In this document: positions 47,295-55,730 of the stretch, piece after piece
How positions within the stretch are numbered: position 1 is the first letter of the stretch
Layout of the letters: the number at the start of each line of letters is the position of its first letter
Origin: Nitrosovibrio sp. Nv4
GTDB lineage: Bacteria; Pseudomonadota; Gammaproteobacteria; Burkholderiales; Nitrosomonadaceae
Direction: 5' to 3'
Length of the DNA: 64,000 bases
Assembly: GCF_900215485.1 (NCBI RefSeq)
Contig: NZ_OCMZ01000001.1
Span: forward strand, 1,426,001-1,490,000
The notes under the pieces: generated by a model
Told to the model about the DNA's origin: nothing
The model's input: only the letters and a program-made list of their open reading frames with translations
The model's database searches: none
Made by a program: the position numbers and the translations under genes

Positions 47295-49049
47295 TCATTG
47301 CGGAACCGGCGCCTTTGCTGGTTGCCGCATTGTTCGATTGAGAAGTACTTGAAGCTCGCTGAGCGGACGAGTGTTAAGTACGTTTTGTTTTTCCAGCCAG
47401 CCACGCCGGGCTTGCCCAACCCCGAAACGCAGGTTGTCGAAGTCAAAAGTACTATGCGCGTCCGAATTGATGCTGACCAGCACGCCCTCTTCCTTGGCCA
47501 TCTGGCAATAAATGTCGAACAAATCCATGCGGTCCGGCTGAGCATTAAGTTCCAGGAAACAGCCGCGGCGTCCGGCTTCTCGGATAATACGCGGCATGTC
47601 GACGTCGTATGGGTCGCGCTGCTGGATGAGCCGGCCCCCAGGATGCGCAAGCATAGTGAAATGGGGGTGTTCCATGGCGCGCAGGATACGTTCGGTCTGT
47701 CTCGCTCGCGAAAGCCCGAATTCGCTGTGGATCGCGCCCAGAACAAGGTCGAGTTGTCCCAGGACATGGTCCGGCAGGTCGAGGTTGCCATCTTCCAGGA
47801 TGTCCACCTCTATTCCCTTGAGCAAGGTGATCCCCTCCAGTTCTTCGTTAAGTGCATCGATTTCTTCGCATTGGCGTGCCAGTCGCAGCGGATCGAGGCC
47901 GCGTGCGAAGGCAAGGCGGCGTGAGTGGTCCGTGATGGCAAGGTATTCCCAGCCGCGCGACTTCCCAGCAAGCGCCATTTCACGGAGGGTGTTGTGGCCA
48001 TCGGTTGCTTTGGTGTGGGCATGGAGGTCGCCTCGAAGATCGCCGGATTCAACCAGATGTGGTAGTCGTCCAGCCTGCGCCTTCGCAATCTCGCCCCGAT
48101 TTTCACGCAGTTCCGGCGGGATATAAGATAGCCCGACAGCACGGTAAACAGACTCCTCGCTGTCTCCCGCGATGCGGTTCTTACCCTGGTATACGCCATA
48201 TTCGTTGATTTTCAGCCCTCGTTTCTGAGCGATATACCGAACGGCAATGTTGTGCGCCTTGGAGCCGGTAAAGTAGTGCAGGGCGGCGCCATAACTTTCC
48301 CTGGGTACGACCCGCAGGTCGACCTGCATGCCGCACTTGAGAATAACGCTGGCTCGTGTGCCGCCCGCCGCCAGCGTTTCGGCAACCTCGTCATAAGCAA
48401 TAAAATACTGCATGACAGTGCTGCCAGGCGTTGCCGCGACCACAATATCGAGATCGCCGACGGTTTCGCGCATGCGTCTGTAACTGCCTGCGACAGTTAC
48501 CTTCATTACGCCAGGCACCGCCGCCAGGTACGATCGTAACGCTTCGGCATATTGCGCTGCGACCGCCAGCTTGAAGCGCCTTATCTGATTGACATGTGCT
48601 TCAACCGCCTGGAGGATGTTGAGTTCAGTCTTTTCGCCGAAGCCCGGCAGGACGCGAATGCGGCCATCGCGCGCAGCGCAGTAGAGTTGCTCGACAGTCT
48701 GAACATCCAGATCGTGATAGAGATGCCTGACCCGCTTGGGGCCGAGGCCGGGGACTTTCAGAAGCTCGGTAACGGCGGGGGAAAGCTCCGCGTGCAGCCG
48801 ATCCAATAAGCTGCAATGATCGGTGGTCACAATTTCCTTTATCTTGGCGGAAAGGTCGTGACCAATGCCAGGGAGTTGCGTCAGGTCCTCGTCCTTTTCC
48901 GCCAGCACATATGCTTCTGTAGAAAGCTCGCCAATCGTGCGCGCAGCATTACGATAAGCGCGTATGCGAAACGGGTTCGCTCCCTCGATCTCAAGCAGAT
49001 CGGCAATCTCCTCGAAGATGGCGGCGATGTCAGCATTATGGCTCGGCAT
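47295..49049 (-). CDS. polX: DNA polymerase/3'-5' exonuclease PolX
   Basis: PolX fills short gaps in base excision repair and carries a PHP-type exonuclease. Of 584 residues, the N-terminal 8-kDa-like and fingers region has two helix-hairpin-helix motifs (LPGIGHDLSAKI and VPGLGPKRVRHL). The palm has the catalytic GSYRRMRETVGDLDIVV and a third carboxylate in QVDLRVVP. The C-terminal PHP domain (about 335-570) has DLHAHTKATDGHNTL, AITDHS, GIEVDIL and SDAHST with metal-binding His and Asp residues. I start at the ATG at 49049; the open frame to 49118 adds 23 residues. It is divergent from the archease-rtcB operon. Confidence 0.95.
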   Translation of the reverse strand: MPSHNADIAAIFEEIADLLEIEGANPFRIRAYRNAARTIGELSTEAYVLAEKDEDLTQLPGIGHDLSAKIKEIVTTDHCSLLDRLHAELSPAVTELLKVPGLGPKRVRHLYHDLDVQTVEQLYCAARDGRIRVLPGFGEKTELNILQAVEAHVNQIRRFKLAVAAQYAEALRSYLAAVPGVMKVTVAGSYRRMRETVGDLDIVVAATPGSTVMQYFIAYDEVAETLAAGGTRASVILKCGMQVDLRVVPRESYGAALHYFTGSKAHNIAVRYIAQKRGLKINEYGVYQGKNRIAGDSEESVYRAVGLSYIPPELRENRGEIAKAQAGRLPHLVESGDLRGDLHAHTKATDGHNTLREMALAGKSRGWEYLAITDHSRRLAFARGLDPLRLARQCEEIDALNEELEGITLLKGIEVDILEDGNLDLPDHVLGQLDLVLGAIHSEFGLSRARQTERILRAMEHPHFTMLAHPGGRLIQQRDPYDVDMPRIIREAGRRGCFLELNAQPDRMDLFDIYCQMAKEEGVLVSINSDAHSTFDFDNLRFGVGQARRGWLEKQNVLNTRPLSELQVLLNRTMRQPAKAPVPQ

Positions 49050-49294
49050 GCGAGATTTTCCCCGGTTTGATCTTTTCAGCCCGGCTGGCTGGGTACAGAA
49101 AGCGCCTTCCTGATTCAAAGTGTAGTATATCCAGAGACTCCAGGCAGGGCCGGAAATAGCAGAGGCCTATCCGAATTGCACTTGACACCGCTAACAGGTT
49201 CTCCTATAGCTACTATATGGAGTGTGGTTTTTGGATTGAGGGTAGATACGGCAGACCGAGATTAAATGACGGGATTACGACCAAGGGATTAACC

Positions 49295-49711
49295 ATGCTA
49301 GCCCAGTCCCCACCTTATTTCGAACACGATGCAGATATCGGTATCATCGGGCGCGGCGCCACTGTTGAGCAGGCATTTGAGGCAGCAGCACAAGCGGTAT
49401 TTGGCATTGTCACGCAACTGGATACGGTGCAGCCAAAGACTGCGGTGACAATGGAGTTCGAAGAAGCGGACTTTGAGTTGGCCCTTGTAACGTGGCTGAA
49501 TCTGTTGTTGGGCAAGGCGCGTGAACTTGGCATGGTTTTTAGCCGCTTCCATATGCAACACCACGGTAATCATTGGCGTGCCGAAGTGCTCGGGGAAAAA
49601 TGGCATCCGGGCCTGGAGCGCGGCGTCGAAGTAAAAGGCGCAACCCTCACCATGCTTTCGGTGAAACAAGCCGGCACAATGTGGGAAGCGCGCTGCATAG
49701 TGGACGTGTGA
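49295..49711 (+). CDS. Archease, RtcB activator
   Basis: Archease speeds guanylation and turnover of the RNA ligase RtcB. The 138-residue protein has the metal-binding N-terminus FEHDADIGI (His11, Asp12, Asp14), the helix EQAFEAAAQAVFGIVT, the central LALVTWLNLLLGKAR and the closing VKGATLTMLSV...CIVDV with a terminal Asp. I start at the ATG at 49295 with AAGGGA upstream; the frame to 49217 adds a non-family extension. It ends 1 bp before rtcB, so the two are co-transcribed and the pairing supports both calls. Confidence 0.92.
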   Translation: MLAQSPPYFEHDADIGIIGRGATVEQAFEAAAQAVFGIVTQLDTVQPKTAVTMEFEEADFELALVTWLNLLLGKARELGMVFSRFHMQHHGNHWRAEVLGEKWHPGLERGVEVKGATLTMLSVKQAGTMWEARCIVDV

Positions 49712-49712
49712 G

Positions 49713-51140
49713 ATGAACATACAACTGTTACGCCAACTGCAACCCTACCTTTGGAGCCTGCCGCGCAAATCCGGCGAGGAACGTGCAGAAGTGTTGCTTT
49801 ATGGCACAGAGCCCTTGCTTGTCAGCATGGACGATAAGGTACTGGAGCAAGCCGCCAATGTTGCTTCTCTGCCAGGTCTGGTCGGTGCCTCGATGACCAT
49901 GCCGGACGCACACTGGGGCTATGGTTTTCCCATAGGTGGTGTCGCGGCGTTCGACGCTGAACAGGGTGGCGTGATTTCTGCCGGCGGCGTGGGTTTCGAT
50001 ATTTCCTGCGGTATACGTTGCCTGCGCAGCAATCTCAATTTGAACGATGCTGTGCCATACTTTCCCAAACTTGCGAATATTCTGTTCCATGTCATACCCG
50101 CTGGCGTTGGCGAAGAGGGCGAAATCAAGCTGAATCCCGAGCAGCTCGACCAGGTGATGCACAACGGCGCACACTGGGCTGTACAACACGGATATGGCAA
50201 TGCCGCGGACCTGGAATATATTGAAGAGCATGGCCGTGTCACCGGCGCTGTGCCCGATAACGTCTCTGAGCTGGCCAAAAAGCGCCAGCGTGGGGAGATG
50301 GGCACGCTCGGTTCCGGCAATCATTACCTTGAAATCCAGGTGGTGGATCGCATTTTCGACACGGCTGCCGCACTGGCTTTCGGACTGCATGAAGGACAGG
50401 TCCTGATTTCCATACATTGCGGTTCGCGCGGGCTCGGGCATCAAATCGGAACGGATTATCTGCTCCTGCTGGCGAAAGCTGCCAGCCGCACCGGCATCCG
50501 TTTACCTGACCGCGAACTGGCTTGTGCGCCGATCAAATCACCGGAAGGCCAGCAATATATTGGCGCGATGAACGCCGCAATCAACTGCGCACTTGCCAAT
50601 CGGCAAATCCTGACGCATCTGGCGCGCACTGCCTTCACTGAAATTTATCCTCATGCCGAGCTTGAAACCTTGTTTGATGTCTCGCACAACACGTGCAAGG
50701 CGGAAATGCATGAAATCGACGGAAAGCCCAGATTGCTCCATGTACACCGAAAGGGTGCAACGCGCGCATTTGCCCCGGGTCATCCGGCATTACCCGAACG
50801 CTATCGTGCGGTAGGCCAACCGGTCGTCATCGGCGGGAGCATGGGGACCGGCTCATACATTCTTGCCGGCGCCAGCGGAAACCCGGCGTTCGCCTCCGCA
50901 AGCCATGGTGCAGGCCGCGCCATGAGCCGCCACCAGGCACTGGCGCGCTGGAAAGGCCGCGCACTGGTGGATGAGCTGGCTCAACAAGGCATACTGATTC
51001 GGACACGATCGATGCGGGGAGTGGCGGAAGAAGCGCCAGGCGCTTACAAGGATGTTGATCTGGTTGCGGAGGCGACGGAACAAGCGGGACTCGCACACAG
51101 GGTCGCTTTCCTTAGACCCAAAGTGTGCGTCAAGGGATAA
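49713..51140 (+). CDS. rtcB: RNA-splicing ligase RtcB
   Basis: RtcB joins RNA 2',3'-cyclic phosphate (or 3'-phosphate) ends to 5'-hydroxyl ends using GTP and manganese, repairing cleaved RNA. The 475-residue protein shows the manganese-ligand cysteine Cys99 in FDISCGIR, GSGNHYLE, the histidine motif HCGSRGLGHQ, DVSHNTCK, and the catalytic guanylate-accepting histidine His398 in SHGAGR. It follows archease by one base. In E. coli rtcB is paired with rtcA under RtcR; here no RtcA or RtcR is seen, and the partner genes are archease and a universal stress protein instead. Confidence 0.97.
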   Translation: MNIQLLRQLQPYLWSLPRKSGEERAEVLLYGTEPLLVSMDDKVLEQAANVASLPGLVGASMTMPDAHWGYGFPIGGVAAFDAEQGGVISAGGVGFDISCGIRCLRSNLNLNDAVPYFPKLANILFHVIPAGVGEEGEIKLNPEQLDQVMHNGAHWAVQHGYGNAADLEYIEEHGRVTGAVPDNVSELAKKRQRGEMGTLGSGNHYLEIQVVDRIFDTAAALAFGLHEGQVLISIHCGSRGLGHQIGTDYLLLLAKAASRTGIRLPDRELACAPIKSPEGQQYIGAMNAAINCALANRQILTHLARTAFTEIYPHAELETLFDVSHNTCKAEMHEIDGKPRLLHVHRKGATRAFAPGHPALPERYRAVGQPVVIGGSMGTGSYILAGASGNPAFASASHGAGRAMSRHQALARWKGRALVDELAQQGILIRTRSMRGVAEEAPGAYKDVDLVAEATEQAGLAHRVAFLRPKVCVKG

Positions 51141-51157
51141 CTTTACAAAGGTGTACT

Positions 51158-51598
51158 ATGTATCGTCGTATTCTGGTTCCTGTTGATGGCAGTCCAACGT
51201 CCGAACGTGCGCTACAGGAAGCGCTTCAGCTTGCCCGGCAGCACAGCTCGCAGCTGGAGCTGGTGCATGTATTGGGGGACATTCGTCTCATGGATGCCAA
51301 CAGTTATATCAATTACGCCGAAATGAAGGAAACAATAACGAGTACGGGAAAAAAAATACTGGCACAAGCACAAATGGCGGTGCAGCAAGCAGGCGTGGCG
51401 GCGGACGTGCAACTGCTGGAAGCAGGCGGCGCGCGTATCGCCAGCACAATCTTGGAGGAAGCCAGGCGTTGGCCAGCCGACCTGATCGTCATCGGCACCC
51501 ACGGCCGCACCGGTTTCAGCCGCGTTCTTTTTGGCAGCGTCGCCGAAGGAGTAGTGCGAACAGCGCATATCCCCGTGCTGTTGATTCGAGGCGCGTAG
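51158..51598 (+). CDS. Universal stress protein, UspA family
   Basis: The 146-residue single-domain protein has the UspA fold. YRRILVPVDGSPTSERAL is at the N-terminus with the ATP-site Asp, and the C-terminal nucleotide-binding motif G-x2-G-x-(T)-G-x9-GS is present as GTHGRTGFSRVLFGSVAEGV. It is therefore of the ATP-binding type. I start at the ATG at 51158 behind AAAGG; the frame upstream to 51125 reads into rtcB. The 17-bp gap to rtcB suggests co-transcription with archease-rtcB. Confidence 0.93.
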   Translation: MYRRILVPVDGSPTSERALQEALQLARQHSSQLELVHVLGDIRLMDANSYINYAEMKETITSTGKKILAQAQMAVQQAGVAADVQLLEAGGARIASTILEEARRWPADLIVIGTHGRTGFSRVLFGSVAEGVVRTAHIPVLLIRGA

Positions 51599-51698
51599 AT
51601 CAGACTCGGGCAACGCGGAGTCGCACATGTTCTGTTGGAAAACAGGCCGGCCCGCCCCCGCCTGGTCTCACAACATGAATCATTGAGAGGACAAAATC

Positions 51699-52286
51699 AT
51701 GAAATTGCAACTGCAAATCACCACACGCGATATTCCCCATTCTGAAGCACTGGAAAGCCATATCCGGAAAAAAGCGGAAAAGCTCGAGACATTTTATCCA
51801 AATATCATAGGGTGCCGGGTGGTAATCGAGGTTCCGCACAAACATAAACAACAGGGACGCATGTTTAATGTGCGCCTCGACATTACGGTGCCAGGGAAGG
51901 AACTCGTGGTGAACCGTGAGCCGGACGAAGATGTGTACGTTGCGCTGCGCGATGCCTTTGGCGCCGCCAAGCGTCAGCTGGAGGACTACGGACGGCGCCA
52001 GCGTGGGGAAATCAAGGCGCATCCGCCTGTCCTGCACGGCAGGGTGGTACGTTTGATGCCAGAGGAAGGTTACGGTTTTGTCGCGACGCCCGACGGGCAA
52101 GAACTGTACTTTCATCGTGAAAATCTCGCCAACAATAATTTTGAGCAATTGGAAGAAGGCAGCGAGGTGCAGTTTCTTGAAGATATCGGCAGCGAGGGCT
52201 TTCAGGCGAAACGCGTGAGTACCGGCAAGCACCATGTAGAAGAACCGGAAGAGGCAGAGCCGCGCTTGACAGGTCCGGCTCGCTAG
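51699..52286 (+). CDS. Ribosome hibernation factor (HPF/RaiA) fused to a cold-shock domain
   Basis: The 195-residue protein combines two RNA-related domains. Residues about 1-105 form the S30AE/HPF domain (LQITTRDIPHSEALESHIRKKAEKLE and EPDEDVYVALRDAFGAAKRQLEDY), which in known proteins binds the 30S subunit and silences ribosomes. Residues about 110-175 form a cold-shock OB fold (GRVVRLMPEEGYGFVATPDGQ and LYFHRENL), with the RNP-type aromatic motifs GYGFV and LYFHR intact. Classical long HPF has a different dimerisation domain at the C-terminus. The link suggests a factor that binds both ribosomes and single-stranded RNA or DNA under stress. It follows the Usp gene after 100 bp. Confidence 0.9.
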   Translation: MKLQLQITTRDIPHSEALESHIRKKAEKLETFYPNIIGCRVVIEVPHKHKQQGRMFNVRLDITVPGKELVVNREPDEDVYVALRDAFGAAKRQLEDYGRRQRGEIKAHPPVLHGRVVRLMPEEGYGFVATPDGQELYFHRENLANNNFEQLEEGSEVQFLEDIGSEGFQAKRVSTGKHHVEEPEEAEPRLTGPAR

Positions 52287-52323
52287 AGAATGTAGAACTG
52301 TAAGGGGTGATGCGGAGATTGCA

Positions 52324-52899
52324 ATGAAGGTTGATCTTGTTGGCGGTGACGCCGTTATCATAGTCGACGTACAAAACGATTTTCTGCCGGGTGGCAGCGT
52401 TCCCGTGCCCCTTGGAAATGAGGTCATTCCCGGCCTCAACCGTTATATTGCAGCATTTCTTTTTCGCCAGTTGCCCATTTTCGCTACCCGCGACTGGCAT
52501 CCTCCCGATCACTGCTCCTTTCAGCAGCAAGGAGGACCCTGGCCTGCGCATTGTGTCGCGCAAACGGAGGGCGCGGCATTCCCCGCGGATCTGGAAATTC
52601 CCTGCGATACACATATCATTTCCAAGGCTACTTCCAGAGAGAAGGACGCCTACTCTGGTTTCTCGGAGACCGAGTTGAACGCTTTGCTGCAATCGTCCGG
52701 TATTTCTCGCTTGTTCATCGGTGGTCTTGCCACTGAATATTGCGTCCTCAATACCGTCAGGGATGCCTTGGCATATCGGTACACTACTTTTGTCCTGAGG
52801 GATGCGGTGCGAGGAATAGATGTCGACTCAAGCAGGTCGGCGCTAGAGGAAATGGCGCGCCTTGGCGCGAATCTCATCGACTTTGAAGTGCTCGCGTGA
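52324..52899 (+). CDS. pncA: Nicotinamidase
   Basis: PncA hydrolyses nicotinamide to nicotinate, opening NAD salvage. The catalytic triad is visible: Asp15 (VIIVDVQNDF), Lys101 (SKATSREKD) and Cys140 (GGLATEYCV). The metal-binding set Asp57, His59 and His63 sits in TRDWHPPDHCSF. The 191-residue length is normal. Its stop overlaps the GTG of pncB (GTGA), and PncB uses the product, so the two genes form a compact NAD-salvage operon within the stress block. Confidence 0.95.
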   Translation: MKVDLVGGDAVIIVDVQNDFLPGGSVPVPLGNEVIPGLNRYIAAFLFRQLPIFATRDWHPPDHCSFQQQGGPWPAHCVAQTEGAAFPADLEIPCDTHIISKATSREKDAYSGFSETELNALLQSSGISRLFIGGLATEYCVLNTVRDALAYRYTTFVLRDAVRGIDVDSSRSALEEMARLGANLIDFEVLA

Positions 52900-54260
52900 A
52901 CCCGCTTTCCAGTCCATTGTTGACTGATCATTATCAGTTGATGATGCTGGAGAGCTACCTTGAGCAGGACATGCAGGAAACCGCCGTGTTTGAGCTTTTT
53001 GTTCGTAAGCTGCCGCCGGGGCGAAATTTCCTGATTGCGGCCGGACTGGATCAGGCCCTCGATTTCCTGGAAAACCTGAAGTTTTCACCGGAGGAGCTGA
53101 CGTGGCTTGCTCCGCGTTTCGGGCATTCCCTGATTGCCTACCTTGAGCAATTTCGTTTTACCGGTGACATTCATGCAATGCCGGAAGGTACTCTTTTTTT
53201 TCCGGATGAGCCTATACTGCGTGTCACCGCGCCACTGCCGCAAGCGCAACTGGTCGAATCGCGCATCATGAACCTGATGCACTTCGAAACTTTGATAGCC
53301 TCCAAGGCTGCTCGATGCGTCTTGGCGGCACCCGACAAGTTGCTGGTGGATTTTGGCGTGCGCCGTGCACATGGGGCGGAGGCTGGGCTGCTTGCGGCGC
53401 GGGCGAGCTATCTCGCGGGATTTTCCGGCACTGCCACCGTTCTGGCTGGGGCAATGTATCACATTCCCCTGTTTGGCACCGTTGCCCATTCATACATCCA
53501 GGTACACGAGGATGAAGCAACGGCTTTTGAACACTTTGCACGCAGCCATCCGGACAACGTAATTTTGCTGATCGATACCTATGACACAGAAGCCGGTGCA
53601 GCCAAAGTCGTCGTCCTGGCCCATAAGCTTTCGCATGATGGTATCAGCGTAAAGGGCGTGCGACTGGACAGCGGCGATCTCGGAATGCATGCCCGGTGCG
53701 TGCGGCAGATACTCAATGAAGGGGATCTGGAAAAAGCGACCATTTTCGCGAGTGGGAATCTGGACGAATACCGGCTGCACAAGCTGTTGTCGTCCGGCGC
53801 GCCTATAGATGGCTTTGGTGTAGGGACTGCGCTGGATGTATCAAGCGACGCGCCTTCGCTCGATTGTGCCTACAAGCTACAGGAGTACGCCGGTAAGCCG
53901 CGGCGCAAACGCTCGGAGGGGAAAGCCACCTGGCCTGGACGGAAGCAGGTGTATCGCAAATATGCTGGCTCTGATGGCTGCATGGCTGGCGACGTTGTGG
54001 CGCTCGCGGAAGATGGTTTTCAAGAGGGAGAACCGCTTATCGTGCCCGTAATGCAGGCCGGCAGACGTATTGACGAAAATATTCCCCTGGATGAAATGCG
54101 TCGTCGGACATTGGCGAGCTATGCCAGGTTACCGGAGCCTCTGGCAACGCTTGAAGTGGCGCCAGCTTACCCGGTTGAAATTTCCACATCATTGCGAGCG
54201 TTAGCGAAGCAACTGGATGAGGGTTCAGGCGCGTCTGCGCGCCGAGACCGAACGTCATAG
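52896..54260 (+). CDS. pncB: Nicotinate phosphoribosyltransferase
   Basis: PncB converts nicotinate and PRPP to nicotinate mononucleotide. The 454-residue protein has the NAPRTase core: N-terminal LLTDHYQLMM, the FGVRRAHGAEAGLLAARASYLAGFSGT segment (cited in part) with the active-site histidine region, LIDTYDTEAGA, VRLDSGDLGMHA and GFGVGTALDVSSDAPSLD. The start is a GTG overlapping the pncA stop. It completes the two-step salvage route begun by pncA. A convergent dnaJ-type gene follows after a 166-bp gap holding a large inverted repeat. Confidence 0.94.
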   Translation: MNPLSSPLLTDHYQLMMLESYLEQDMQETAVFELFVRKLPPGRNFLIAAGLDQALDFLENLKFSPEELTWLAPRFGHSLIAYLEQFRFTGDIHAMPEGTLFFPDEPILRVTAPLPQAQLVESRIMNLMHFETLIASKAARCVLAAPDKLLVDFGVRRAHGAEAGLLAARASYLAGFSGTATVLAGAMYHIPLFGTVAHSYIQVHEDEATAFEHFARSHPDNVILLIDTYDTEAGAAKVVVLAHKLSHDGISVKGVRLDSGDLGMHARCVRQILNEGDLEKATIFASGNLDEYRLHKLLSSGAPIDGFGVGTALDVSSDAPSLDCAYKLQEYAGKPRRKRSEGKATWPGRKQVYRKYAGSDGCMAGDVVALAEDGFQEGEPLIVPVMQAGRRIDENIPLDEMRRRTLASYARLPEPLATLEVAPAYPVEISTSLRALAKQLDEGSGASARRDRTS

Positions 54261-54330
54261 CTTGACGAACTCAACGCTCCGCGCTCCCAGGGGACTGTAC
54301 AGCGAGCTCCATGGAGGCAATTTTTAGTGG

Positions 54331-54429
54331 TAGGGCAATAATGGACTCCTCCTTCTGTTGACTCTGGATAGAAACCACAGTCTGCACACTTCGATGCCGC
54401 AGGAGGGAAGAGTCCATTTCATTGCCCTA
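54331..54429. repeat. Long imperfect inverted repeat between convergent genes
   Basis: TAGGGCAATAATGGACTCCTCC (54331-54352, given in part) is mirrored by GGAGGGAAGAGTCCATTTCATTGCCCTA ending at 54429, with small bulges. Transcribed from either side it would fold into a long hairpin with a loop of about 50 bases. It touches the end of the dnaJ-type gene. It may be a bidirectional terminator or a small palindromic element. Confidence 0.55.
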
Positions 54430-55512
54430 TGTTTTGATAGCGCGCAGCCGCTCATACAATTCCCGCTCTTCACGAGTAAGATGCTCCGGCACCTCCAATC
54501 GAATACGAAGATACATGTCTCCGTGCCGGTCGCTGCCAAACTCCGGCAAGCCTTTTCCCTCCAGGCGCAATATCGCGTCGGGCTGAGTACCCGCAGGCAC
54601 GGTCACGCTGGCGGAGCCGTTCAATGTGGGTACCTCCAGTGCAGTACCGAGTATCGCGTCAGTGATCGGTATGCTTACAGTTCGCAACAGGTCGGCGCCA
54701 GCTCGCTCGAAGCGCGGGTCGCGTATCGAACGCACCACCACAAACAGATCACCGGAAATTCCACCCGGTGCGGGACTCGGCATTCCTTTTCCGGTAATCC
54801 TTAGCGCCATGCCTTCCTCGACACCCACCGGGATTTTTACGGTAAGCGTTTCCTCGTGCTCCACCGTTCCACTGCCATTACATTCAGGACAGGGATGTTC
54901 ATTGATTACGCCCCGCCCATGGCATGCTGGGCATGGAGTAATCTGCTGAATCAGTACATGCTCCTGTTCCTTGCGCCGGCTGTACGCAACGCGTCCTGTT
55001 CCGCCGCAGGTTTCGCACTTGCGGGGTGCAACGCCACCTTCTCCTCCAGTGCCATGACAGGCTTTGCAGATTACCGGCCGAGTAAAGCGAACCTTTTCCT
55101 CACCCCCACTGGCTACCCGTTCGAGCGTAACGTACAAATCCACCTCGATATTCGCCCCACGCAGCGGCCCTTTGCGACGATGCCGAAAAAAACTGTCAAA
55201 TGGACTCTCAACACCAAAATCAAAATTGAGCCCGCCAAAAATATCTGCAAAATTGATACCGTTGAACAAGTCTTCCCGGCTGAAATCCGCCACGCCTGCG
55301 AACCCGCGCGCATCATACTCGGCCCGCTTCTTGGGGTCGGACAATACCGCATAAGCCTCGGCAATTTCCTTGAAGCGTTCCTCGGCACCCGGTTCCTTAT
55401 TGCGGTCCGGATGGTATTTCAAGGCGAGGTTGCGGAAGGCATCCTTGATCACCTTCTGGTCGGCGTCCCTGGCAATGCCTAGCAAATCGTAGTAGTCACG
55501 CTGGGCAGGAAT
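54427..55512 (-). CDS. DnaJ-family co-chaperone with zinc-finger domain, apparent ATT start
   Basis: The protein (about 361 residues) has a J domain (about 6-70, with YHPDRN containing HPD), a short Gly/Phe-rich region, a zinc-finger domain with four C-x2-C-x-G-x-G units ([32 protein letters not shown]) and C-terminal substrate-binding domains. It should deliver clients to the nearby DnaK-type protein. No ATG, GTG or suitable TTG begins the complete J domain. The family N-terminus [12 protein letters not shown] is encoded as ATT-CCT-GCC-CAG-CGT, with AAGGTGA six bases upstream and an in-frame stop just before. I therefore place the start at ATT (55512). The next candidate, TTG at 55485, would cut off the first helix residues. 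Confidence 0.85.
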   Translation of the reverse strand: MPAQRDYYDLLGIARDADQKVIKDAFRNLALKYHPDRNKEPGAEERFKEIAEAYAVLSDPKKRAEYDARGFAGVADFSREDLFNGINFADIFGGLNFDFGVESPFDSFFRHRRKGPLRGANIEVDLYVTLERVASGGEEKVRFTRPVICKACHGTGGEGGVAPRKCETCGGTGRVAYSRRKEQEHVLIQQITPCPACHGRGVINEHPCPECNGSGTVEHEETLTVKIPVGVEEGMALRITGKGMPSPAPGGISGDLFVVVRSIRDPRFERAGADLLRTVSIPITDAILGTALEVPTLNGSASVTVPAGTQPDAILRLEGKGLPEFGSDRHGDMYLRIRLEVPEHLTREERELYERLRAIKT

Positions 55513-55730
55513 AATAGTTCACCTTGAATTTATTTATTCAGCGAGAAATACTGGGATTTATTTTATTTGTTCTGCGAGAAGATATCGTGAATGAACTTCG
55601 TCATCGCGGACATGATCCGGAACCAGTCTCAGTGACCTAATGAACCGCATCATTCCAGGCTTGACCCTGAATCCAGCCCCAGCCAACTCGCCCTTATCAG
55701 GAACCGGATCTGATCCAGATATAAAAAGGA

